Source: Adiantum capillus-veneris
Lineage: Eukaryota; Streptophyta; Polypodiopsida; Polypodiales; Pteridaceae
Assembly: GCA_014529385.2 (NCBI GenBank)
Contig: CM043953.1
Location: 67,080,372-67,144,371 of the forward strand
DNA length: 64,000 nucleotides
Reading direction: 5' to 3'
Below are positions 46,416 to 58,140 of the stretch, one piece after another (position 1 is the stretch's first letter; each line of letters opens with the position of its first letter). A model generated the notes under the pieces. It had not been told where the DNA came from, did not search any database, and saw only the letters and a program-made list of their open reading frames with translations. The position numbers and the translations under genes are program-made.

Positions 46416-48124
46416 TGTCTCAAAGAGTTGGCGAACTTGCCAAGAAGGTGCCGGGCCTCTAGCTGTGAGGGTTTGTGGGGAGACTGTGAAGCTTTTCACT
46501 TAAGCAAGCTTAGTGTTTGTAGAAAATACATTGTGTGTAGCCATTGGGATCTTACACACAGACACACACATACGCACACATGAAACCCTCAAAACAAGAC
46601 AAAGATAAACACATCAAGGTTTTGATCGTATCTAATCAAAGGTAGGATGAAAGGGTTCACTGATGCATTTATAATAGCAAGTCGTTGTGCTCCAAATAGA
46701 CTGTGAATGGTTCTTTGAAACTGTAACTTAGTGCTTACAAAGATGTAGATATTTTGCCTAGCGATAGGAATGAGCCGTGTATACAAGTCTTCTTGGTTCA
46801 TAGTAATATTAAGAAAGCAAGACTCAACCACTAGAGGAGAATAAATATGTGCACATCGAAAGAATTAGAGTAGTCTAGTAGTGGCAAAGTAAGAGGATGT
46901 GGAGAAAGAAGAATCTCGTGCAGTCTTTCCAGCCCAAAGAGAAACACAATTCTCTGTTGGAAGTGGATTTTACGGCTACTACAAACGTTCATTCTAATAT
47001 GTTGCACAAAGTGGAAGGGTTGAAAAGCTACACCATTGGGGTTATTCATCTAAGAAATCTCACAAAGTAGTCAAAACAATGGAGGAAAGAGATAAGAGAG
47101 ACAACCAACACACAAAGACCCACACAAGCTAAATCCAAAGAAGTGAAGCACACCTCAAGACTCGTGATATTGTAGCCAACTTGATGAAGTAGTTGACGCG
47201 TAGTAGTCCCCAACACCATTCGCAAGCCACCAAGAATGCATCTTTATTGAAGAAATAAGGTTACAGAGAGTGTATGAGTACTACAAGTGAGGAGATAGAA
47301 GGCGTGAGGCATGAAGTAGCAAGCTCAAGATGTGTTGGGCTGAGATTGAGAGAGAGTTTTCCTCATGGAGATGGCTAGGAGTTTGGGTGATGGCTTGATA
47401 GAGTGGCTTGATTATGGGGATTGCTTGAGCGCTTGGTTGCTTGATGGGTTGCTTGATGCCCAAGTGAGGAGCAAGAGGCTCCATTTATAGGTGAGGTTGC
47501 CTCTTGAAGAAGATATTTTCTTAGAAATATCTAAGGGATTTGTGTGACAAGTGTCTCCCTTTTCAAAAATATCTTGAAATTATCTTCAAAGTTTCTAGAT
47601 CTTTCTCATCAAGAAATATCTAGAGGTTCTTCGAGATTTTTCTCCAAATATCTTCTCCTTGCCGCCATAAGCCTCTAAGAGTAGCTTTATAAAAAATTGA
47701 GGGAGAGCTTGGCATACATCATGGATGACATCAAACAAACTCGTAACCACTTTTCTAAGGGATTTTTCTAGGTCCATAATCACTCCAAAGTGCACCTACT
47801 ATGTGTAAAATGACACCTCATGGGGTATACTATGACTAAGGCCACTTTTGGCCATGCTATACATGTCATATGCCACCTAGAATGCCTAGTAGATAGGAGG
47901 TATATTTTATAGGCTCATTTCATCATGGCTCCAAGAAGACGTTCACAAAGAAGCCCGGGGTCGAAGCCCATTCCCAACAAGAGTAACACATCAAACTTCG
48001 ACTAGCTTTTTGCATGCTAAATAGAAAATGCATATACTTTTGCATACTTAAGGTATACACACAAAATCCATAATATTGTAGGGCTTAGCTTGTGTTCCCA
48101 CTATGTACGTGCCACGACACGACA
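46416..48124 (-). repeat. LTR of the minus-strand gag element (complete)
   Basis: On the minus strand it runs from TGTCGTGTCGTGG (48124) to TCTTTGAGACA (46416), 1709 bp with TG..CA ends. Bases 46839-48124 are nearly identical to 48260-49545. It is followed (minus strand) by the gag relic, so it acts as that element's 5' LTR, and it is preceded by a purine tract as a 3' LTR would be. Confidence 0.75.
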
Positions 48125-48259
48125 TCCACCCCCTCTAAACCTACACATCCTCCGGTATGTGCCATAGACAATGGTTGCAAGTTCGACTCTCTTGGAGTTT
48201 CTTCCTCTTCATCTTCATTGGGTGATTCCAAACCTTCATTCTCACTTACTTGATCAGCC
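48125..48259 (-). other. Remnant internal segment between two LTR copies
   Basis: 135 bp. On the minus strand it reads as a coding-like Glu-rich piece (SENEGLESPNEDEEEE) and ends AGAGGGGGTGGA, a good polypurine tract, directly before the LTR at 48124. It looks like the last bases of the internal region of a tandemly arranged copy after a large deletion. Confidence 0.7.
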
Positions 48260-49545
48260 GAATAAATATGTGCACATCGAAAGAATTAGAGTAGTCTAGT
48301 AGTGGCAAAATAAGAGGATGTGGAGAAAGAAGAATCTCTTGCAGTCTTTCCGGCCCAAAGAGAAACACAATTCTCTGTTGGAAGTGGATTTTACGGCTAA
48401 TACAAACGTTAATTCTAATATGTTTCACAAAGTGGAAGGGTTGAAAAGTTACACCATTGGGGTTATTCATCTAAGAAATCTCACAAAGTAGTCAAAACAA
48501 TCGAGGAAAGAGATAAGAGACATAACCAACACACAAAGACCCACACAAGCTTAATCCAAAGAAGTGATTCACACCTCAAGACTCGTGATATTGTAGCCAA
48601 CTTGATGAAGTAGTTAATGCATAGTAGTCCCCAACACCGTTTGCAAGCCACCAACAATGTGTCTTTATTGAAGAAAGAAGGTTACATAGAGTGTATGAGT
48701 ACTACAAGTGAGGAGATAGAAGGCTTGAGGCATGAAGTAGCAAGCTCAAGATGTGTTGGGCTGAGATTGAGAGAGAGTTTTCCTCACGGAGGTGGCTAGG
48801 AGTTTGGGTGATGGCTTGATAGAGTGGCTTGATTATAGGGATTACTTGAGCGCTTGGCTGCTTGATGGTTTGCTTGATGCCCAAGTGAGGAGCAAGAGGC
48901 TCCATTTATAGGTGAGGTTGCCTCTTGAAGAAGATATTTGCTTAGAAATATCTAAGGGATTTGTGTGACAAGTGTCTCCCTTTTCAAAAATATCTTGAAA
49001 TTATCTTCAAAGTTTCTAGATCTTTCTCATCAAGAAATATCTAGAGGTTCTTCTAGATTTTTCTCCAAATATCTTCTCCTTGCCGCCATAAGCCTTTCAG
49101 ACTAGCTTTATAAAAAATTGAGAGAGAGCTTGGCATACATCATGGATGACATCAAACAAACTCGTAACCACTTTTCGAAGGGATTTTTCTAGGTCCATAA
49201 TCACTCCAAAGTGCACCTACTATGTGTAAAATGACACCGCATGGGGTATACTATGACTAAGGCCACTTTTGGCCATGCTATACATGTCATATGCCACCTA
49301 GAATGCCTAGTAGATAGGAGGTATATTTTATAGGATCATTTCATCATGGCTCCAAGAAGACGTTCACAAAGAAGCCCGGGGTCGAAGCCCATTCCCAACA
49401 AGAGTGACACATCAAAGTTCGACTAGCTTTTTGTATGCTAAATAGAAAATGCATATACTTATGCATACTTAAGGTATACACATAAAATCCATAATATTGT
49501 AGGGCTTAGCTTGCGTTCCCACTATGCACGTGCCACGACACAACA
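48260..49545 (-). repeat. Second LTR copy, truncated
   Basis: 1286 bp, matching 46839-48124 with few differences. It lacks the last 423 bp (minus-strand sense) present at 46416-46838, so its 3' end was removed by the same deletion that removed most of the internal region. Confidence 0.8.
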
Positions 49546-49689
49546 ATGCAGAACTCCAAAAAGACCTACACATGAAAAAGAGCACTAAAAATTTGATTTA
49601 ATAAGCTCTCTCCTTGGTAGACACTTATCCTATCTACTAGGAAGGAGAATGCAAGGATTTAGATTAGGATTCCTCGTCGTAGAATAGTG

Positions 49690-51300
49690 GATCCAAGTCT
49701 TCCATGCCAATACAAAAATATGAATCTCGCTAAATCAAGAATAACTCACTGAATAGATGCCAAAGAGGATCAAACCATTTGCTAAGCAACAGGGGTTAAG
49801 AAACCTAAGTGGTGTGCAATAGAACAAAAATGGACAAATCATGGGACTGAGGAGTGTTTTTACAAAAGAGGGTACATAAAGGAACACCAATATGCCCCAC
49901 AAGCCCAAGTAGCACAATCACAAGCCCCACCAATGCCAAGATACACAACGGGAATTCTTAAAGGATTAGTAGGAGTTAAAAGACTAAAACCGGTCCAGAC
50001 AACAACCCCATTACCAAGAATTGGACCTATAGGAGTCAAATACACAACAACGGTTTAAGAACCTTAGGAACATTCCCTAGTAATGATTCCAAGATATTAG
50101 GAGTATTATATTTGATATATGATCAAAATGGGGTACTATCCACTTGAATAATGAAAAGCCCCAAAATCATGGAGCATGATTAGATCAGTTGGACCACCAA
50201 CTACTGTAATGTTGTAGAATAAGGTAGATATATCTTGGAAAAATGCACATTTTTATTTATAAAAAATGGAGTAATAGTGGGATCAATAAATTCTTATAAA
50301 AAGAAGGCTGCTCAAGGAGCACCTCAACAACCCAAGGGACCTTGTTATAAGTATGGGGGTGACCACCTCATGAGAGATTGTCCTCATGATAAAATCATAT
50401 GGGTAAAAGCATATTTTTCTTAGTGTGGGATCACTCATTTGATCCCTCATTGCCCAAAGAACCCTAAAAAAAGAGAAAACATAGCCTTAAATATACTCAA
50501 GGCAATAGCATGTAGTAGTGGGTCAAAAAACAAAAACATGATACCAATCGAGGTGATCACAAGAGCCTAAACTCCAAAACGGAAAACAAACCCATCATAG
50601 AAGAACCAAAGATCTATGCACCTAGAATTGAATATTTTTTTTTGGAAAACTCATGGAAAGCTAGGAGAACTAGGATGAAATCTAGGGAGGAATGTTATTA
50701 GACTTTCTTACCCAAAGAACTGAAACAAACAAGAGAAAACCTGAGAAAACTAGAAGAAGAAACAAACAAGGAAAAGGGAACCCCTCAGGTGGTGTTAGAT
50801 CCATGCATAGGTTATTAACCCAAGAGTGCTGGTTTAGGAGAACTCATACTAGTAGATAAGTTCAACGAAACATTAGATTCTCTCCTTAAAGCCTACGGCT
50901 TAAAAACAATCAAACTCAAGAACAAAGGTGAATGAAATATCCATATGCAAAGAGGAGTGCTTCTTTCACTGATAAAGGAGTTTGAGGCTAGATCTCAAAT
51001 AAATCCAGAAGTGAAATTGTATGGGGAGACCAAGGATCTACTCAATCTATAGACAAGCAACCCCATTTTCTAAGAGCATTACCATCCTATATGGGAGAAC
51101 ACAAGGACAAATCCGATGTTGTTGCAGTCCCAACACAAAGACTCTATCTCTTCCAAGAAAATCATCAACTCTAAGGGGTTAATATACATTTTTTGAACAC
51201 CTATGATATGTACAATTATTTTGAATAGATCAAAAGAGGAGCACACTTGAAAACCCATATAACACCCCTCTCTATAGCCCAAGATAATCATTACACCCTA
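49690..51300 (+). pseudogene. Old retroelement gag/nucleocapsid relic
   Basis: Through many stops, coding-like phrases appear: PKWCAIEQKWTNHGTEECF (a zinc-binding motif with the first of its paired Cys changed), then GPCYKYGGDHLMRDCPH (CCHC knuckle with the second Cys changed to Gly/Tyr context), and ITHLIPHCPKNP. Further right FEARSQINPEVKLYG precedes an unrecognised region. The pattern fits the C-terminus of gag followed by a protease region of a gypsy-type element on the plus strand. Confidence 0.6.
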
Positions 51301-52900
51301 ATCCACTAGATTTCACCTTCAAAAATCACACAATTTTCATACAGATCACCATTTGCACACGACCATATTCACACATGCTTGAAACTATCAATGGATAGCA
51401 GACCATATAAATTTTTTTGGTTTACAGCCTTTACACAACACACAGCGTTCTCTCTTTCTCACTCACACACTCACAGAGGCTTGGGGAGGCACACACACCT
51501 CCCACACCAACACCATATGATTGGAATAGAGAAAGTATGACAAGGGGGAAGAAACAACAACAATTTGGCCTTTGATTGTGGCCAAAAAAACACTGTTTAC
51601 AAACACCATGAAACCTTGCTACAACATGGCTCTCATGGTACAATCTCAGGACCAACAACAAAACCTTGTACAATTTTTGGCTTCACCTTTGTGTGACTCT
51701 CCTTGCTGAGAGTAGAAAAAAAATACATGCTGACGACTTCGTAGACTCCAAAACTTTGAGAACCACTCCTCCAACACCGACCGAGAGCTCCTCATTGAGC
51801 CCTTCCAAAATCTCCCTTGAACCTTCTCCAAAACAACTCACCGGGACCTTTCCTTCCCAAGAGAATCCCCCCACCCCCTCGGGGCGTGTGTGTCTAGCCC
51901 TCTTTTTTCCATCTTCTTGCTAATCTTGGCACCTAACTTGCATCCCAAGTCATTGCATGTACACAACCCCTTAAGCCCCAAGGCCCAAGCCTCACAGTCA
52001 CGGCACCATGATTCTGGGCACTCCCTCTTACTAGAATGTTTGACCACTCAAGAGGCGTGGTCAAAACCACTTAAATACTACCACATAATTGTTTGCATCC
52101 CAGCAAGTGACACTGCCTATTCTTGCCTGCAGGTTCCATTGCACTGTCAAAATTTTTTGAGGGCCGGCCACCGGTGCCGAGCACGACCGCCTCTTCCCCA
52201 TACATGGCACACATGCCCAAATGCCCTTGCCATGAGCTCAAGAGATATCTTTCTCTCTAGTGATGCCCCAGATGGAGCTTCCCTCTTGCTCAAATATCCC
52301 ATGTTCTCAGGCTCAAGAACTCCATGTGGGTTAACTCGCAGTGCCACACGGCACCTCTTCGCGTTCCAAGCTCATGAGCCTCCATGGCTGTCAACCAAAA
52401 CCCTTCAACACCACACAAAAATCATCAAAAAAAATTCCCCTCTTGGTTCAACCTTTTTCCATTCCCTACACTGGCATCTAATCATTGAGCCATAAAAGGG
52501 AAGTGAACGATCTCCTTGCCATCTTCGGATGTATGAAACGCCTTGCACTTGAACCTAGTAGGGCACTCTAATCAAGGCAACAAAAATTCTTTAAAAATAT
52601 CAGCAAACCACAAAAAATCACTACCATATGTACAAGGCCCTACTACTTCCTTCTACCAAACCTCAAGTGGATTGCGTCACCCCCTACATCACATAGTCTT
52701 TGCCTGAATAACAAAATGTGGCACTAATTTCCTCCATCCATCTCTAGTCACTTTCAAAAGTGCTTCACACATGCACGTAACCATCCATGCACACAAAATT
52801 CCCATAACACTTTAGCACCTCTCCGAGCATTAATGTGTCCCATAAACATACCCGGCTCTACAAGAAACCTCCTCATGCAAGAAATCAAAAAACTTGCTCA
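51301..52900. other. No convincing gene; one unassigned 201-codon frame
   Basis: An open frame at 51890-52495 (plus) is rich in Ser, His, Pro and Leu with no motif. Stop-free frames of similar length on the opposite strand suggest composition, not coding. CACACA-rich stretches (51433-51500) and promoter-like pyrimidine runs hint at a decayed LTR or leader, but no repeat partner was found. Confidence 0.4.
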
Positions 52901-52909
52901 ACTTTATGA

Positions 52910-53660
52910 CAATAATTGGGAAGCTAATACAGACCAATAAAGCAAAAGAGCATTGGAGAATGAGAAAACAGCTCACATGACTAGATCTAGTACCATGACC
53001 ATTCTCCTAACATGAAGATATCATTTTCAATGTCAAGGGAGGTAAAAAGGATTCCTTGAGTAGTATAGTGAACTTAAGGATATTAACGAGGATGAATCGA
53101 GAGAATATTTTTCCCATATGTTAAAAGAGGCAACCAAAAAATGGTACTAGCACTATCCATCTTGCCAGATCAGGTCCTACAATAATCTCATTAATGCTTT
53201 TCAATTGAAATATTTAGACATTAGGGGAGATGAGGACATACTATGTAAACTAGACAAGATCAAGCATGACAAGTTGTTGGTCAAGAGCTATGTGAGAAAG
53301 ATTAAGGAATTAACTAGACAACTCAAAGAGCCTCCATAAAAAGAATGGATGCAAGCCTCGTTGTTGTATGGCTTCAGAAGCAAGAAGTTGAGGGAGCAAG
53401 AAGTGCAAGGATCCACAAAGAAATTTAATGGTCTGGTGTAAAGAGTGTTGAAATTAGAGCTACCAACTCAACCTTTAGGAGTGGCACCAAAAAATCACAA
53501 ATTTATAATCTACCACCTTCATTCTTATAAGATGTGTACCTTTGGGAGGAATAATGGAAGTCATCTCAGAAAGTCTCATAGTGGAGATGTTGGAGGAAAT
53601 TTTTCCCTTAACATCACTAATAAGAATATTTACAAGCAGAGTTATGGTGGTAAAGTATGA
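52910..53660 (+). pseudogene. Gypsy-type gag relic
   Basis: The frame reads, with stops, LYDNNWEANTD, ESREYFSHMLKEATKKWY, FQLKYLDIRGDEDILCKLD and LLVKSYVRKIKELTRQLKEP, which is the order of a Retrotrans_gag domain. It ends near 53660 without a clear knuckle. It probably belongs to the same old element as the integrase fragment at 54100. Confidence 0.6.
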
Positions 53661-54099
53661 TGCTTGATTTTGGACCATCTATTAAACCTGTGATATCTAT
53701 CAAAGGATGGAAAGGCCTACAATAGCAGATTTGACACCCTTGATTCTAGTACAACCACTAGGAGTATTCATGAAATAGGGACTAGAGTTCATGGGTTTGT
53801 ATTATGTGAGCAAGTGGGGTAGAGGCAAAGGCACTACGAGACAATAGTGCTCATTAGGAAGAGAATAGGGTCAAGGAGGTCCTGTTCATTTGGCAGTTTA
53901 AGAGAGTCAAACCTCTAGTATTAAGAAATCAATCAAAGGACAAATTTTGAAATCAAGCAGGCAACTAGACCCGATCCTCTTTCTAATGAATTCAACTACT
54001 ATGTTTCTATAAAAAAACATCATCTGAATATATGGTTTTCCTACAGAGAAAGTTTTTTATCATGGTAACAAAACAATCAAGTAAATTCTCATGAAGACA

Positions 54100-54538
54100 A
54101 TCTAGAAAGAACCACATCAATGGGATAACAAGATCCAAAGAACATTATTGGTATATCAAATTTCCTATAAAGTCACAAATTGAATGATACCCTTCAAGCT
54201 AGTATATCGCATAAGGGTAGCTTTTCCCATGGAGGTGTCATTCCTAGCCTCAAATTAGTCACACTGAACATGAAATGGATTTCAATAAGAATCTGAAATA
54301 GAGGTTTAATGAGTTACTACAGCTAGATAAGATGAGACAGCATGCAATGATGGAACAAGAGGTTGTCCAACAAAGGAGGACACATTGGCATGATAGTAAA
54401 ATCAAGGTCAAGGAGTTCAAGAAAGGTGATCTAGTATTGATATATCAATCAAAATTGGGACTAAAGAAGCCTAATTTGAAGATAGCATGGTCTAAACTTT
54501 ATAAGACTGAGTGAGTATTCTCCAATGGGACAATAAGT
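54100..54538 (+). pseudogene. Gypsy integrase C-terminal relic, cut by the piggyBac-like element
   Basis: Around 54180-54280 the reading IPFKLVYRIRVAFPMEVSFL resembles the gypsy integrase phrase TPFxLVYGxxxVLPxE. It is followed by a 60-codon frame (54332-54514) with IKVKEFKKGDLVLIYQSKLG, the GD-x-VL motif of the integrase C-terminal domain. The phrase VFSNGTISL just before 54539 is the usual next segment and is where the TTAA insertion lies. Confidence 0.65.
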
Positions 54539-54542
54539 TTAA

Positions 54543-57500
54543 CACTAGTTTGGTACCGAAAAGGACACTTTAGTGTCCTTTTTAAACATTTTTATTAAAA
54601 ATATAGCATCTTTGTTGTATACCATTTGACCACTAGCTTTGGAGCGAGTGTTATATACAATTTAAGGACTCGAATAAAAATTTTAGACACCCAAAAAAAT
54701 GAAGATGACCTTTTCATAAATCCTCCCAAAGTGGATATGGTATAAAACAACACACTAACTCCTACGCATACGGAATTTTATGCTCGAAAAAAATCAACTA
54801 TAGAAGAACTAAATTCACAAGACCTCTATACAAGTTAGGGAATGTAACATGACCAATAATTACCACATGAAAAATCATTTTTGCAATGAAACAATTCCTT
54901 TCTTTTGGTTGGATTTATCAATACAGCAACTCAAAGCTGCACGTAAGAGAACAAGTCGACATCAATTCATATAATGCATATATAATGTCAAATACAAGTC
55001 CAAGAAAGAGGATCACAACCAAGGGGGGGAAATATTGATGTCATCGTAAATGAGAATACCATAAACCAAATTGCATTCAAGAACATAAAACAATAGCAAG
55101 AGATTCAAAACTTGATATCAAACTTCCACTGACCGATGAAGAGATCACACAGCTAGCTTGGCACTAACACCCATGCGATCATATCCAGACATTGCATGAT
55201 ACTTTAAAAAGCATGGATCCACACACAAGTATTTCTTGCATTTGGGACATCCATAAATTGTCCTTGATGGCTTTGATCCAATAACTTCATTTCCATCATG
55301 TAAACGCCTCTTCCTTTCAATTCCACAAACATAGCAGTACTTGGTAGCTTCTGAACTCATCTTCACTAAGGTATGTCCATCCATTGGACCACCCACATAC
55401 ATAACTCATCTAGGTGCAACATGCTCACCAAAATGGTTGTCAACCAATTGTTTTTGAAGTCTCCCCATAAACTGAAAGTGACTTACACTTTTCTTACAAT
55501 GAAAACTTCTCCAAATAATGTATGCATTTGCCAAACTCAACATACCCCAAAATAGTGCATGCCACCACTTCCAGCCATGTATAGTAGTATCTAGACTATA
55601 GCCAGATCCCAACACCATACTATCAAAGACATCACATCCAGCTTTGCACAAGTTGTATTGAATCGCAATCTCTGGACATGCAAGTGAAACTTTGCGGCCA
55701 CTTCCAACTTTCCTTAGAACTTCACCTCTCTTCATACCAAATACATTGGAAGCAAAAAATATCTTCTTTTTATCCATCCAACTACATGCAAGAATACCTC
55801 TCTTTACATCATACGCAAATCGAGTTGAGCCATGCTCACAACGCTCAAGAGACAACAATTGCATATTTGGCATATTCTTCCTATTTGTCATATATGTACT
55901 TGTGGCTCTATGTCCCTCCTTAGTCGAATGCATCAAGAGTTTTGCTGATGTAAACCATCTATCGAAGTATACATGATGACCTTTCTGTTTCAAATCATTT
56001 ACAAGCATGTCCACAACATGATAAGACAATTTTCGGCATGGTAACTTGTCATACACACGGAATGAGTAGTTATATCCAGTTTCTGAATCACACAAGTTCC
56101 ATAGTTTTATTCCAAATTTATGTGGCTTCTTTGGATTGTACACTCTACATGGGTCTAACTTGCATTTGGAAGGTATTATTCTCTCATCCACTGTTACATT
56201 CTTCCCACAATTGTAATGCAGCTGAATGGTAGCATTCAATCTTTCTTCCAATGGCAAGATCTGACATAACTTGTGCTTTCTAGTACCTCTTACAAGTGGC
56301 CTTTGCGAGTTATCTCTTACATGCATGAAACGTTTAATTTACTGGTATTCCATCTGACCCATCTTCTGTGCATAATTTGGATAGTTCATCACCCCACATG
56401 TCTCTCCTTTCCAATAATAGTTCTGATCAGGAATATATTGACAAGCCATGCCAATAGAAACATCAAGAAACCGCAGAAAAGTATGTCTATCAATATCACT
56501 CCACCTTCTTGTGGATTCATGTTTGCATAAGACACGTTCTCTGCTTTCCAATGCAGACCTATTTGTTTCATGAGAAATCATGTCCACCAAGTCCAATGGA
56601 AACATAGACAAGAACAATTGAATTTCAGTGAACTCTCTCGGGATCTTTCCAAGGTCAGGACCACTTATATCCATAAAAGATGGAAGCTTTTTAAATGTCC
56701 CGTCTGGCTCCAAGCGCATATTGTCGCCACTCTTCCATTTTGGCATGCATGCATCAACAAAATCAGATTCATTATCACTCTCATGCAAAACTGGCCCTTC
56801 GACCTCCAAAAGCTCGTCCTCGCATTCATCTTCCTCTCCCACAGACGCATGTTCATCGCTTGAATCATCAACTTCTGGCATATCTGACTTGCAACCTTTT
56901 TTCACAAGAGGCTTTTGCATTTTGTCCCGCTTGTTGAGAAGTTTGTATCCCTTACTACGAGCATGAGTGGTCTTAGCTTTGCATGTAGCAGCACGAAGGT
57001 CAACATTCTCACTATTCGCATGGCACTTAAAAACCTTCGGCCGACCTCGTCCAATAACTTTGCACTTTGGAGGACGACCCCTCCCACGCACAACAGAAGT
57101 ATGTGCTGACAAGCATGGATCCTCTTCACCAATATCTGATGCCTGCAAAGCTTCCTCATGTGCAAACATTGCATGCGTCACAAAAGTAGCATCTATTGCA
57201 TCCATATCATATATATGTGGTAATCATCAAGAGCAGTAGCAACTGCATCATAAACAAGAGGAATATCCACATGATGGTGTAGATTAGAGCGTGTAAATTC
57301 CCTCTTTTGACTTGCCAAAAAATCAGCCAAAGAGATCTCATCATCATCACTCAAAGGAACTGCAACTGCATCAACTGTCGTGTGTTCCTCCGGAGCAATA
57401 TATGGTCGTAGGGAATCCCATGATAGCATATACATAGTCTCATCTCCATCAAATACGCATTTGAACAACTTCTTCCGTGTGTTGAACGCAACAATTTTGC

Positions 57501-58136
57501 CTCTGTAAAGTTTTGTTTCCCAATCAATGGTATGGGCTTGCTTTGCCCAATCTGTGCCAAATTCAATAGCCGGGTATAGGACCTCGCGGCCTTCTAAAGA
57601 GCTACAATAAGCATTGGAAGGCAGTCGACGAAGCATAGTTCTTCCTTCCATGGTAAGGAGAGGCAAAACATGGGCCCTTGGGCGACATAGATCAGGAGAG
57701 TAGGCGCACGTTCTGTGCTCTGGTTCTCACGCAGGTTATTTCCAGAGAGCGTAGGTTTAGTGCAAATTCGAATTGCAGGGTTTTGGGCCGTAGGCGCTTG
57801 ACTCATTGTTGATTTCGGCATGAAACGTGAGCCCTTGGATTGCTAGGACGATCCTATGGCTGTGAATTCTCCTCCCCCCCCCATGCTCAGCACTCCATAG
57901 CCAAACATGAAAATTCCATAAATTGGCACTAAAAATTGATTAAATTATGTTAGTTTTGATGACTTTTTTTGCCGAGACAAAATTCTAAGTTCATTTTCAA
58001 GGCATGGCCTTCGCTAAAAATAGTTTAAAGTTGGATTTGGAAAAATTGACATGCTTTAAAAAATATGAAAAGTTTATCTATTTATAGGACACTTTAGTGT
58101 CCCAGGACACTTGAGTGTCCGATTACAGAACTAGTG
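54543..58136 (-). mobile_element. piggyBac-like DNA transposon
   Basis: 3594 bp with TTAA on both sides (54539-54542 and 58137-58140). The termini begin CACTAGTTTGGTACCG and CACTAGTTCTGTAATC. Sixteen-base palindromes GGACACTTTAGTGTCC lie just inside each end (54563-54578; 58087-58102) and a variant at 58105-58120. It carries a minus-strand piggyBac transposase gene. It is inserted in an old gypsy pol relic. Target TTAA and a DDE_Tnp_1_7 transposase together define the superfamily. Confidence 0.92.
55145..57666 (-). pseudogene. piggyBac-like transposase with AT-hooks and Zn-ribbon C-terminus
   Basis: The N-terminal frame (57666-57193) contains KLYRGKIVAFNTRKKLFKCV and DGDETMYMLSWDSLRPY, which resembles a Tudor/chromo-type small barrel (inference). 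After a frame slip in an AT dinucleotide run (about 57205) come two AT-hook-like GRGRPPK / GRGRPK motifs, an acidic stretch, then the piggyBac core. Catalytic residues visible: TVDERIIPSK, YFDRWFTSAK and AGCDVFDSMV, with HGWKWWHALFW after them. The C-terminus (55402-55145) is a Cys-rich zinc ribbon: YCYVCGIERKRR, YGCPKCKKYLC, FLKYH. Damage: the AT-run slip, TAA at 56339 (before IKRFMHV) and TGA at 55406 (before VMYVGG). Total about 840 codons. It would excise and insert at TTAA without leaving footprints. Confidence 0.9.
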
Positions 58137-58140
58137 TTAA

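Noticed and set aside
46589-47049. Two adjacent minus-strand ORFs with similar C-termini (LPLIRYDQNLDVFIF and LPLLDYSNSFDVHIF)
   Set aside because: Both lie inside the LTR; the likeness may be an old internal duplication of the LTR, not protein-coding.
51890-52495. 201-codon plus-strand ORF
   Set aside because: No recognisable motif, low-complexity composition, and overlapping open frames on the other strand.
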